Part shown: piece by piece, positions 52,541 through 60,066 of the stretch | Layout of the letters: each line of letters opens with the position of its first letter | Numbering within the stretch: position 1 is the stretch's first letter | NCBI GenBank assembly: GCA_020633825.1 | Contig: JACKCV010000001.1 | Coordinates: 807,001 to 871,000 of the forward strand | DNA from: Fibrobacteria bacterium | GTDB lineage: Bacteria > Fibrobacterota > Fibrobacteria > UBA5070 | Direction: 5' to 3' | DNA length: 64,000 nt | Made by a program: the position numbers and the translations under genes | Notes under the pieces: model-generated | The model's input: the letters and a program-made list of their open reading frames with translations, nothing else | What the model was told of the DNA's origin: nothing | Databases searched by the model: none

Positions 52541-54085
52541 GTGATTCGCAAACTCCTTTCATGCCTAGCCCTTGTTTCCTCCGCCGCCGTGGCGGATCTG
52601 ACCTGGGACTTCGAAACCGCCGATCCCCGGCCAGGGGGGCAAGGCGGGGTGTACGGGTATGTGTTTCCCTCTTCCCAATCGCCGGGGCAAACACCGCGTC
52701 ATCAGGCTCGTCTCACCCGCCCTGTTTCCGGGGCCTCCGCCGTGGCCAAGCTCTCGTTCACCCTGGACGGAGAGGAGTTCCCTGGAACTGGGTTGGGACT
52801 GATGTTCGAGGATGCGCTGCCCCTCGACCTGCGGCCACTGGATTCGATTCAGGTCCGGATTCGCGCCGATCGCTTCCGAAAAATTCGCCTCTCCCTCGCC
52901 CCGGCCGATTCCGCCCTCAAATTGATCGCCGACGAGGGCGTGAGCCTGGGCAGAGACACCGTGGTAGGCCCGAAATGGGTGATTTGGAAGATATCGGCCC
53001 GGGACATCTCCTGGCCTCGATGGGCTACCAGCATTCCCTCGACCAGTCGGGAAGACATCCTGTCCCAGATCTTCGCGATCCAATTCGATGTGTCCTGCGA
53101 CGCCAAAGGTGGGGTGTGTACACAGGATTCCGGATGGCTGGAACTCGACGACCTCCATCTGTTCGGGGTCGGAGGAGCTTGGCCGGAGCCTCCCGTCGGG
53201 GATTGTTCTCCGCCGGCGTTGTCCATCGATCGATTCCAGACCGGACTCCCGAACCAGAACGATCTGGGTGGTTGGTGGTACGCCTACACCGATCGGACGA
53301 GTGCCGACTCGTTTTCCCGCGGGAAGAGCCAGGTGCTCAATGCCTCCAGCCCCGACAGCGCGAACACCTGGGTCGGACCCGATTCCCTCGCCTCCTTGCG
53401 CGTGATGCTCGAGCGCCAAGGGGTCTATTCAGGGTACGCCGCCATCGAGACGCAACTCTCCGAACCCGAGGGCGTGTTGCCGACGGCGCGTTCCTTTCCC
53501 GGGATGGGGGCTCTGTCCTTCGATGTGGCGTTCGACTCCTCCTTCCCCAAGGAGCTGGGCGGGTTGATCGTCCACCTCCGCAAGCGGGGTGCCGATTTCG
53601 AAGGAGGACGGGACCATCAGGTGCGGATCCCCTGGCAACCTACCCGCAAGTCCTGGTGCCTCGACTTCAGCTCCTTCCAGCAGCCGACGTGGAGCGAGTG
53701 GATCGAACCCTTCACCCCGGACAGCCTCATGGCCCTGTCCTTCGAAGTCCGGTTGCCTGCGATCCGGGAGCGTGCCGAAGCCGGGTTCTCCATCGGGAAC
53801 ATCGCGTTCCATTCCCGGGGAGACGTCGGAGTGGGGCCACGTGATGCCGCCCATCGTCTCCGGGCGGTCTCCAGCCCTCGCGGTTGGGTGGTGGAATGGT
53901 CTCGGGAGAGCCGGGGCCCCGCTCCCTGGAGGGTCCTCGATCTCCGAGGCAGGACGCTGCTCTCCGGCACGGCCCCGCAAGCCACGCATCGTCTGGAAAT
54001 CCCCAATGTTTCGGATCAGATGGTGGTGCTGGTGCTCATGCTTCCCGAAGGGGCGAGGTCCCTGCCCTTGATCCCTTCCCGCTGA
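52541..54085 (+). CDS. Secreted two-module protein, diverged relative of the tandem paralogues
   Basis: 514 residues from GTG 52541. Signal peptide IRKLLSCLALVSSAAVA. Module 1 (about 20-215) runs from DLTWDFETADPRPGGQGG to SGWLELDDLHLFGVGG. Module 2 (about 225-425) has LSIDRFQTGLPNQNDLGGWWYAYTD, the counterpart of the GGYWYTFADD line of the tandem paralogues, and ends AGFSIGNIAFHS. The tail PWRVLDLRGRTLLSG is a degenerate T9SS-like C-terminal segment. No ribosome site is visible, and a strong terminator ends 20 bases upstream, so how it is expressed is unclear. Secreted binding protein of the same family (inference). Confidence 0.72.
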   Translation: MIRKLLSCLALVSSAAVADLTWDFETADPRPGGQGGVYGYVFPSSQSPGQTPRHQARLTRPVSGASAVAKLSFTLDGEEFPGTGLGLMFEDALPLDLRPLDSIQVRIRADRFRKIRLSLAPADSALKLIADEGVSLGRDTVVGPKWVIWKISARDISWPRWATSIPSTSREDILSQIFAIQFDVSCDAKGGVCTQDSGWLELDDLHLFGVGGAWPEPPVGDCSPPALSIDRFQTGLPNQNDLGGWWYAYTDRTSADSFSRGKSQVLNASSPDSANTWVGPDSLASLRVMLERQGVYSGYAAIETQLSEPEGVLPTARSFPGMGALSFDVAFDSSFPKELGGLIVHLRKRGADFEGGRDHQVRIPWQPTRKSWCLDFSSFQQPTWSEWIEPFTPDSLMALSFEVRLPAIRERAEAGFSIGNIAFHSRGDVGVGPRDAAHRLRAVSSPRGWVVEWSRESRGPAPWRVLDLRGRTLLSGTAPQATHRLEIPNVSDQMVVLVLMLPEGARSLPLIPSR

Positions 54086-54100
54086 CCCCCAGTTCTTCGA

Positions 54101-55420
54101 TCAGGACGTCTTCCCGAAGCCCGAAACCACATGTCGTAGTCGTGCCAGCCAGAGCAGGGCCGTGGTGAGGACGAAGACGGTGGCCAAACTCCATTCCGAC
54201 CAGATGGAGGGAGCGAAGGCATCGAGGAGAGCGAGTCCGAGGAGGAACGTCCCGGTGCTGATCAGGAACGCCGACAGCACCCATTTCGTGTCTCCGAGGG
54301 AGGCCAACACCCCGGAAAGGACGACATTCCCGGCATCGAACAGGCAATAGAAGGCCACGAACCTCATGAGAACCACGGCGATTTCGAGGGTTTGGGGAGA
54401 ATCGATCTGGAACATCCGCAATAGGGGCATCGGGGCGAGAACGAGGATCAGGGCGAACCCGATCATCCAGGCTCCTCCGATCCCGAGTCCTTCCATCGCG
54501 ATGCGCCAGATGCGTTGGTGGGCCTTGGCGCCATGGGATTGCGCCACCAGGATTCCCGTGGCCTGGCCCAAGCCCCAAGCGGGGAAGAATGCCAGGCCGT
54601 TGATCCGAAACACGATGGAGCTTGCGGCGAGGGCTTCGGTTCCGAGCCTGCCGATGAAGGCGAGAAAGGCGGTCCAGGCCACCAGTTCGGTGGAAATCCG
54701 CATGCCGTGCGGAACGGCCAGTCCGAGGAACCTGCGCCACTCGTGTCGAGAGTGACGTCGATCTTCGGGATGTGCGAAGCCTCCGGCGCTTCGGAAGAGC
54801 CACAGCAGCCAGAGGACTCCCGCCGTTTGGGCCACCAAGGTGGAAAGTGCTGCGCCCAGGATGCCCCACCGAGGAAACCCCCAGAAACCCAGAACCCAGG
54901 GAGGGGTGAGCAAGGCATTGACGAGGAAGGAAATCAGGGATGCCGAAAACGCCGCACGCGTGCGACCGATTCCCGAAAGCCAACCGGACAAGGCGCTGGA
55001 GAGGGTGGGGAGAATGGTCCCGGCGACCATGACTCGGAAATAGATGGCTTCCTGGGCGGCCACCTCGGGAGTGTGTCCGAGCCAGAAGAAGAATTTCCCC
55101 AGGGGCCAAGCGAGCAGAAGTGCCGCCAATCCTCCCCAGGTCGAGAACAGGATCCCCAGCCAAGTCTTGCGACGCACCCCGGTCGGGTTGTTCCGGCCGA
55201 ATTCCATCGCGACCAGGGTTCCGGCGTATCCCGAGGCGCCGAAGAACAGTCCTTGGACCAGGATCACGGAAAAGGTGGAAGGCCCCATGGCCGCAACCGC
55301 GGACACGGAATGGTGTCCCAGCACCACGGCGTCGATCACCTGCAGCAAGGTGATCGTCGACATCGATAGGATCAGGGGCCCGGCGAGGCGAAGGATGGCG
55401 CCGGTGTGGTGGAACTTCAC
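54101..55420 (-). CDS. MATE-family multidrug/metabolite efflux transporter
   Basis: 439 residues, about 12 membrane segments. GTG 55420 shares GTGA with the stop of the upstream M20 peptidase gene. The N-lobe has LRLAGPLILSMSTITLLQVIDAVVLGHHS and GASGYAGTLVAMEFGRNNP, the C-lobe LGLAVPHGMRISTELVAW, then SSIVFRINGLAFFPAWGLGQATGILVAQSHGAK, the internal repeat typical of MatE pairs. MATE carriers export cationic drugs or metabolites using Na+ or H+ gradients; the substrate is unknown. Coupling to a peptidase suggests a peptide or amino-acid-derived cargo (speculative). Confidence 0.87.
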   Translation of the reverse strand: MKFHHTGAILRLAGPLILSMSTITLLQVIDAVVLGHHSVSAVAAMGPSTFSVILVQGLFFGASGYAGTLVAMEFGRNNPTGVRRKTWLGILFSTWGGLAALLLAWPLGKFFFWLGHTPEVAAQEAIYFRVMVAGTILPTLSSALSGWLSGIGRTRAAFSASLISFLVNALLTPPWVLGFWGFPRWGILGAALSTLVAQTAGVLWLLWLFRSAGGFAHPEDRRHSRHEWRRFLGLAVPHGMRISTELVAWTAFLAFIGRLGTEALAASSIVFRINGLAFFPAWGLGQATGILVAQSHGAKAHQRIWRIAMEGLGIGGAWMIGFALILVLAPMPLLRMFQIDSPQTLEIAVVLMRFVAFYCLFDAGNVVLSGVLASLGDTKWVLSAFLISTGTFLLGLALLDAFAPSIWSEWSLATVFVLTTALLWLARLRHVVSGFGKTS

Positions 55421-56799
55421 GCCGAACCGAACAACAGGGTTTGGGATTGGATGGCCTTGAGAAGGTCTCCCAAGTGGACGGATTCGTTTTCGGAGTGGGC
55501 GTTGCACCAAGGATCCTCGACACCCACGAGCAGTGCGGGAACCCCTCCGAGACGGCGGGTGATGGCTTCCACGAACGGAATGCTCGCTCCGCAACCGATG
55601 GCCACAGGCTCCCTTCCGTATCCTTCGGCCAAGGCGCGGCGTGCCAGATCGAACCAGGGATCGGTGGTGGACGTGCTCCAGGCGGGTGCGGCACTTTCCG
55701 TTTTCACGGAGAGGGTCATTCCCCGGGGCACATGGGCTTGCAAATGGGATTCCAGGAGGCGGGCCGTCTTTTGGGGATCCATTCCCGGCACCAGCCGCAC
55801 TCCCAGGCGCGCCCAAGCCAGGTCCATCAGGACATTCCCGGTTTCCCCACGGTTCCCGGAGTGGATGGCGTTGATCGACAGGGCAGGCTTCCTCCAGAGG
55901 CGTTCGCACAATTGCACGGAGGATTCCGGGGCCGCCTCGACGGAAACCCCGGCTTGGGAAGCCCAGTGGGCAGGATCGAAAGGCAGGCTTTGCCAGTCGC
56001 GGAGTTCCCCTTCGGTGGCGGGCTCCACATCGTCGAGGATTCCTTCCACGGCGATGTTTCCCGCCTCGTCGGTGAGGGTCGCGAGGAGTTTCGCCAAGGC
56101 GAGATTGGTATCCGGGACGGTGCCTCCCCACACACCGGAGTGCAACGGGCGTTCCAGTCCTCTCAACTCCACTTCCATCGCGACCAGTCCGCGCAGCGAG
56201 ACGGTCAGGCTCGGGATGCCGGTGTCGTAGTTGGCCAGATCGGCGATCACCACGGCATCGGCGCGCACTCCGTCGAGGTGCGTTTCGAGCAACTGCTCCA
56301 GGTGGTCCGAACCGATCTCCTCTTCGCCTTCGATCACCACGATCACGTTGAGGGGAAGGCTGCCCCGCGTGGCGTACCATGCCTCCAGCGAGGCCGCATG
56401 CAAGGCGATCCCCGCTTTGTCGTCGGCGGCACCTCGCCCGTAGAGTCTCCCTTCCCGTACGGAGGGCTGGAAGGGGGGAGAATTCCACACGGCCGTCCGC
56501 AGAGGGGGTTGGACATCATGGTGAGCGTATAGAAGGAGCGTCGGGCGATCCGATCCCGCGCTCAGATCGCGGGCGATGACGGCCGGATGCACGCCGGGAA
56601 GACGAACCACTTCGACCGAGGGCATTCCGATCCGACGCAGCCACGTGGCCACCGCTTGGGCGGATCGTTCGAGGGCCTCGGGGTCGAATCCGGGAAAGCT
56701 GCAAGAGGGAATGGTCACCAGATCGGACAATTCCCGGAGTGTTTCGGGAAAGCGATCAATGGCGTGGTTGCGGGCGGCATCGGCTTCGGGTGTGATCAT
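55417..56799 (-). CDS. M20-family metallopeptidase (dipeptidase-like)
   Basis: 460 residues from ATG 56799. Two-zinc M20 core: YAHHDVQPP (His-x-Asp), GRGAADDKAGIALH (bridging Asp), VIEGEEEIGSDHL (catalytic Glu-Glu), ADLANYDTG and a C-terminal WCNAHSENESVHLGDL His ligand. The bacterial dimerisation domain lies between (MEVELRGLERPLHSGVWGGTVPDTNLALAKLL). This matches the dipeptidase/CNDP group that cleaves small peptides in the cytoplasm. No signal peptide. First gene of a two-gene unit with MATE; divergent from the PorV-like gene. Confidence 0.88.
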   Translation of the reverse strand: MITPEADAARNHAIDRFPETLRELSDLVTIPSCSFPGFDPEALERSAQAVATWLRRIGMPSVEVVRLPGVHPAVIARDLSAGSDRPTLLLYAHHDVQPPLRTAVWNSPPFQPSVREGRLYGRGAADDKAGIALHAASLEAWYATRGSLPLNVIVVIEGEEEIGSDHLEQLLETHLDGVRADAVVIADLANYDTGIPSLTVSLRGLVAMEVELRGLERPLHSGVWGGTVPDTNLALAKLLATLTDEAGNIAVEGILDDVEPATEGELRDWQSLPFDPAHWASQAGVSVEAAPESSVQLCERLWRKPALSINAIHSGNRGETGNVLMDLAWARLGVRLVPGMDPQKTARLLESHLQAHVPRGMTLSVKTESAAPAWSTSTTDPWFDLARRALAEGYGREPVAIGCGASIPFVEAITRRLGGVPALLVGVEDPWCNAHSENESVHLGDLLKAIQSQTLLFGSA

Positions 56800-56905
56800 G
56801 GAACTTGGCAAGATACTGGTCCGGCAACGGTGCGGGAATGCTTCCGGTTCCCGGGAGGGATTCCCGGGCGGTTGGCCTGAGGAGTTTTCGTACATTGGAT
56901 GCCTC

Positions 56906-57925
56906 ATGGCAAGATTCCTCTGTGCATCCCTCATGTGCGCTTCGAGCTTGGCCTGCGCCGCCTCCGGAGGGGGGAGCGTGGAATTCGCCTTCCTGCGCAA
57001 TCAGGTCGAAGCCCGGAGTGCGGGTTTCGCCAACTCCTGGGTTCCCGGCGGAACGGGAATCTCGGCCCTGGGATTCAACCCCGCGGGGATCGCCAGGGCC
57101 ACGGCTCCCGTGGCGGAGGTTGGTGGGCGGGTCCACACCGATTGGACCGGCACCGTGCAACTGGCCGCGGCCTATCCCGCGCTGGATGGCGTGTTCGCCG
57201 CACGACTCGATCACCAAGGCGTCCCGGACATCGATGGTGTCGATGCCTACGGGGACGAAACCGACCGCATCTATCGCCCCTCCGCGTCCTCCTTGCTGCT
57301 GGGATTCGGCGAACCCCTGGGGGAACGCTTGGCCTGGGGAATCGGCATGCGGGTGGTTCAGGAAGACCTCGACATCGACGGATCGCGGGCATGGGGAATG
57401 ACGGTCCATCTGGGAGCCGTCTTGCAGCCGGGCTCCAAAAGATCCATCTGGTGGGTCCAGATGGAAGATCTCGGAACCAAGATGAGTGGTCACACCAAGG
57501 CCGAAGGAACCTACGGACCCATGCCGCTCGCCTTCGCCGGCGGCTGGAAATACACCACGCGGGTGAATGGCTTGGCGGTGTTCACCGAGCTTCGCAATCC
57601 CCTCGAAGGGGAGTTGAATCTGCGGACCGGTTTCGAATATGTCGCCAATGATTGGGTCCAGTTGCGCGGAGCACTGCGGTCGGATGCCCCGGAATTGATG
57701 GACGGGTTCCGCGAGTACGTGCTGCAGCGTTCGGTCGACGACGTCCCCCCTTCCCAGGACTTGCGCTGGGCCCTCGGAGGGACCTTGCGACACGAGAATG
57801 TCGCCATCGACTACGCTTTCCAGTGGTGGAATCTCCTCGATCCCGCGCACCACGTCACGGTTTCCTGGGACTTTTCCGCTCGCAGGCGTCGTCCCTCTTC
57901 CCCAGCAGCAGGTATCCAAAGATGA
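56906..57925 (+). CDS. PorV/PorQ-family outer-membrane protein (T9SS-associated type)
   Basis: 339 residues from ATG 56906. Signal peptide RFLCASLMCASSLACAA. The line QVEARSAGFANSWVPGGTGISALGFNPAGIARA is the PorV/PorQ signature (positions just after the signal). A 14-strand-like barrel with alternating residues follows and ends VTVSWDFSARRRRP. In Bacteroidota and relatives PorV shuttles T9SS cargo to the attachment complex and PorQ/PorZ help anchor it; family members also serve as FadL-like porins. This is consistent with the T9SS-like tails in the 39-54 kb cluster. The stop overlaps the rfbC start (ATGA). Confidence 0.78.
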   Translation: MARFLCASLMCASSLACAASGGGSVEFAFLRNQVEARSAGFANSWVPGGTGISALGFNPAGIARATAPVAEVGGRVHTDWTGTVQLAAAYPALDGVFAARLDHQGVPDIDGVDAYGDETDRIYRPSASSLLLGFGEPLGERLAWGIGMRVVQEDLDIDGSRAWGMTVHLGAVLQPGSKRSIWWVQMEDLGTKMSGHTKAEGTYGPMPLAFAGGWKYTTRVNGLAVFTELRNPLEGELNLRTGFEYVANDWVQLRGALRSDAPELMDGFREYVLQRSVDDVPPSQDLRWALGGTLRHENVAIDYAFQWWNLLDPAHHVTVSWDFSARRRRPSSPAAGIQR

Positions 57926-58467
57926 ATTTCACCCCAGGTGGTCTGGAAGGACTCGTCGTCGTCGAGCCTCGGGTCTTTCGCGACGATCGTGGATTCTTCT
58001 TCGAGCCGTATCACGCCCCGCGGTATCGAGCCGCCGGGATCGATCTGGAATTCCAGCAGGACAACCATTCCTTCTCCACTCGTGGCGTCTTGCGTGGTCT
58101 GCATTTCCAGACTTCGCCGGGACAAGCCAAGCTCGTCCGGTGCGCGCGTGGAAAGATCTGGGACGTCGCCGTCGATATCCGTCCGGGGTCGGCCACCTTC
58201 GGAAAGTGGTGGGGAATGGAACTCGATTCCGAATCCCATCGCCAATTGTTCATCCCGATAGGGTTCGCCCACGGCTTCTGCGTCCTTTCCGAGGAAGCCG
58301 AAGTGATGTACAAGTGCTCGAGTCCCTACGATCCTGCCACGGAATCGGGGATTTCCTGGTGCGATCCCGACATCGCGGTGGCTTGGCCCATCACCGATCC
58401 GGTGGTCAGCGCCCGCGACACCAACGCGCCCAGTTTCCGTCAATTCCGCGAGTCCTCGGGAGTCTGA
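57922..58467 (+). CDS. rfbC: dTDP-4-dehydrorhamnose 3,5-epimerase
   Basis: 181 residues from ATG 57922, coupled by ATGA to the PorV-like gene. Cupin-fold epimerase of dTDP-L-rhamnose synthesis: VFRDDRGFFFEPYHA, QDNHSFSTRGVLRGLHFQ (catalytic His), KLVRCARGKIWDVAVDIRPGSATFGKW and IPIGFAHGFCVLSEEAEVMYKCSSPY with the second active-site region. The sequence matches standard RfbC length. No other rhamnose genes (rfbA, B, D) are in the window, so the pathway must be completed elsewhere. Rhamnose may feed surface glycans such as those attached to T9SS cargo (inference). Confidence 0.93.
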   Translation: MNFTPGGLEGLVVVEPRVFRDDRGFFFEPYHAPRYRAAGIDLEFQQDNHSFSTRGVLRGLHFQTSPGQAKLVRCARGKIWDVAVDIRPGSATFGKWWGMELDSESHRQLFIPIGFAHGFCVLSEEAEVMYKCSSPYDPATESGISWCDPDIAVAWPITDPVVSARDTNAPSFRQFRESSGV

Positions 58468-58475
58468 GTCCGGAA

Positions 58476-58502
58476 GGGACCGGCTTCCGATCTCCCGGTC
58501 CC
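58476..58502. terminator. Hairpin between convergent rfbC and HD-GYP genes
   Basis: GGGACCGG/CCGGTCCC perfect 8-bp stem, 11-base loop, 9 bases after the rfbC stop. No T-run on either strand, so it could be a bidirectional but weak end signal. Confidence 0.35.
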
Positions 58503-58608
58503 ATCGCAGCCCCGCCCGTGGACACCCCGGAAGCGAGGGGGAGTCGGCCCGGGTGCGGTGGTGCGGCGATGCGGAAATCGGACCGCTTCGCGGGGATCGC
58601 GTCGTCGG

Positions 58609-59823
58609 TCAGGTGGGAATGGGCAGCACCAATCCCCAGAGGATGTTGGGTTTGAGGGGGTGTTCCAGAGCGGGCGGAGGAACGCCTTCGCGGCAGGCGT
58701 AGCGTTCGACGGATGTGTCCCGCACCAGCGGGGCCCCCAGGGCCAGTCCACGCGATATGAAGCTCAACACGATGGGCGTCTTCAGGGTGCGTCCCCGTCG
58801 GGCCACCAGCGCGATTTCGCCGTTGTCGAGGTGCACCCAGGTTCCCGGTGTGTACACCCCCAGGATGCGGATGAGGATGCGGGTCAGATCGGGATTGGTG
58901 GCGCCTTGGGCGTTGCGCACCAGGTCGGCGAGGGTGGTCGAGGCGTGTTCCCGTGTTTTCCAGGAGCGCGAGGAGGTTCGGGCGGTGTAGGTGTCGGCGA
59001 TCTGCACCAACTGGGCACCGAGGGGAATCCGTGTTCCAATCAAGCCGTAGGGGTATCCCGAGCCGTCCCACAATTCGTGATGGTGGGCGACGGCCCCCAG
59101 CCATTCCTTGTTGGTCACCCCCAGGTCCTTCAGAAGATTCGCGCTCTGCTGGGGATGGAGGTTCATCAGGATGCGCGTCTCGTCGCTCATCGGCGATCTG
59201 TCGTTGTGGAGCGCCTCCTGCATCTCGAGGCTGGCGAGATTCATGGTCAAGGCTCCGCAGACGATGCTGCGGATCGATTCGGCCGAGAGCTCGAGGTGAC
59301 GTGCCACGGCGGCGACCACGATGGCGGTTTCGACCTGGTGGCGGATGCAATAGCGCCCGTCTTCCATGATGAGCAGGGAGGCCAGGGCCGCGTCCTCGTC
59401 GCGCTCGACGGCTCGCAGGATGGCGGCGGCCACGCGGTCGACATCCTCCAGGAATTGCGGATTCTCGAAGGGATCCCGGGAGATGCTTTCCAGGAAGCGG
59501 ATGCACTTGTGGTTCACATCGAACGGGGTGCCGATGTGGAGGCTTCGGCGCTGCTCCTGCAGGGGATCCGGGATGGCATCGGGGACCTGGATGCTCGGCC
59601 CGCGATGGATGATGTCCTTCAGCTGTTCCTCGTTGCGGATCACCGAGCCTTCCTTGAGGAGCATGGCCCCCCAGCGATCGAACAAATCCCAGGGCAACGG
59701 GTCGCCAAGGGGGAGTTCCGATTCCGGCATGGAGCGAAGCTGAGGCATGGAGAGGGTCCGAAGGATGGGATCGAGGAGGGAGGCTACCCCTTCAGCATAC
59801 CCTTTCGTCCAGCGGCGAGCCAT
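58609..59823 (-). CDS. HD-GYP-like domain protein lacking the HD metal residues
   Basis: About 404 residues if started at ATG 59823 (ATG 59748 and 59901 are alternatives; no clear ribosome site). The N-terminal part has LPLGDPLPWDLFDRWGAMLLKEG, a leader found in HD-GYP proteins. The C-terminal domain (about 190-330) keeps RHQVETAIVVAAVARHLELS, MNLHPQQSANLLKDLGV, HHELWDGSGYPYGLIG and the QLVQIADTYTA segment, so the GYP half is intact. The HD motif of cyclic-di-GMP phosphodiesterases is replaced by GALTMNLASLE. This matches a known proteobacterial-type subfamily, likely a c-di-GMP-binding or inactive variant. Confidence 0.8.
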   Translation of the reverse strand: MARRWTKGYAEGVASLLDPILRTLSMPQLRSMPESELPLGDPLPWDLFDRWGAMLLKEGSVIRNEEQLKDIIHRGPSIQVPDAIPDPLQEQRRSLHIGTPFDVNHKCIRFLESISRDPFENPQFLEDVDRVAAAILRAVERDEDAALASLLIMEDGRYCIRHQVETAIVVAAVARHLELSAESIRSIVCGALTMNLASLEMQEALHNDRSPMSDETRILMNLHPQQSANLLKDLGVTNKEWLGAVAHHHELWDGSGYPYGLIGTRIPLGAQLVQIADTYTARTSSRSWKTREHASTTLADLVRNAQGATNPDLTRILIRILGVYTPGTWVHLDNGEIALVARRGRTLKTPIVLSFISRGLALGAPLVRDTSVERYACREGVPPPALEHPLKPNILWGLVLPIPT

Positions 59824-59982
59824 AGGAGCGTGTGCGGAATTTGTCTCCCAGCTTTCCGGGCACGGTTGCCTTCGATGGCCCCCGTCGATCGAAAGCGACA
59901 CAGGTGCGGAAGGATTGGCATTGGCAGAATGGAGAATGATATCCTACCATTGGAGTCGGAATGAAATTCCAGCTCTGACGGC

Positions 59983-60011
59983 TTGACATGGACTTTCCGG
60001 CAGGGTAGGTT
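59983..60011 (+). promoter_or_regulatory. Promoter of metY
   Basis: Perfect -35 TTGACA at 59983-59988, 17-base spacer, and weaker -10 TAGGTT at 60006-60011. The -10 overlaps the first of two inverted repeats, a typical arrangement for repression. Confidence 0.6.
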
Positions 60012-60038
60012 ATGCAATACCTATTCAACCTATAGGTT
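60006..60038 (+). promoter_or_regulatory. Tandem palindromes over and after the metY -10 box
   Basis: TAGGT at 60006-60010 is inverted as ACCTA at 60019-60023 (spacer 8). The perfect 12-base palindrome AACCTATAGGTT occupies 60027-60038. Both share the half-site TAGGTT. Candidate operator for a sulfur or methionine regulator; no regulator gene is adjacent. Confidence 0.5.
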
Positions 60039-60066
60039 TACGAAGAACTCCATCAAAGAGGCAGAC

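Noticed and set aside
60012..60066. SAM or other riboswitch upstream of metY
   Set aside because: The leader is only about 55 bases with short palindromes and no multi-helix junction; an operator fits better.
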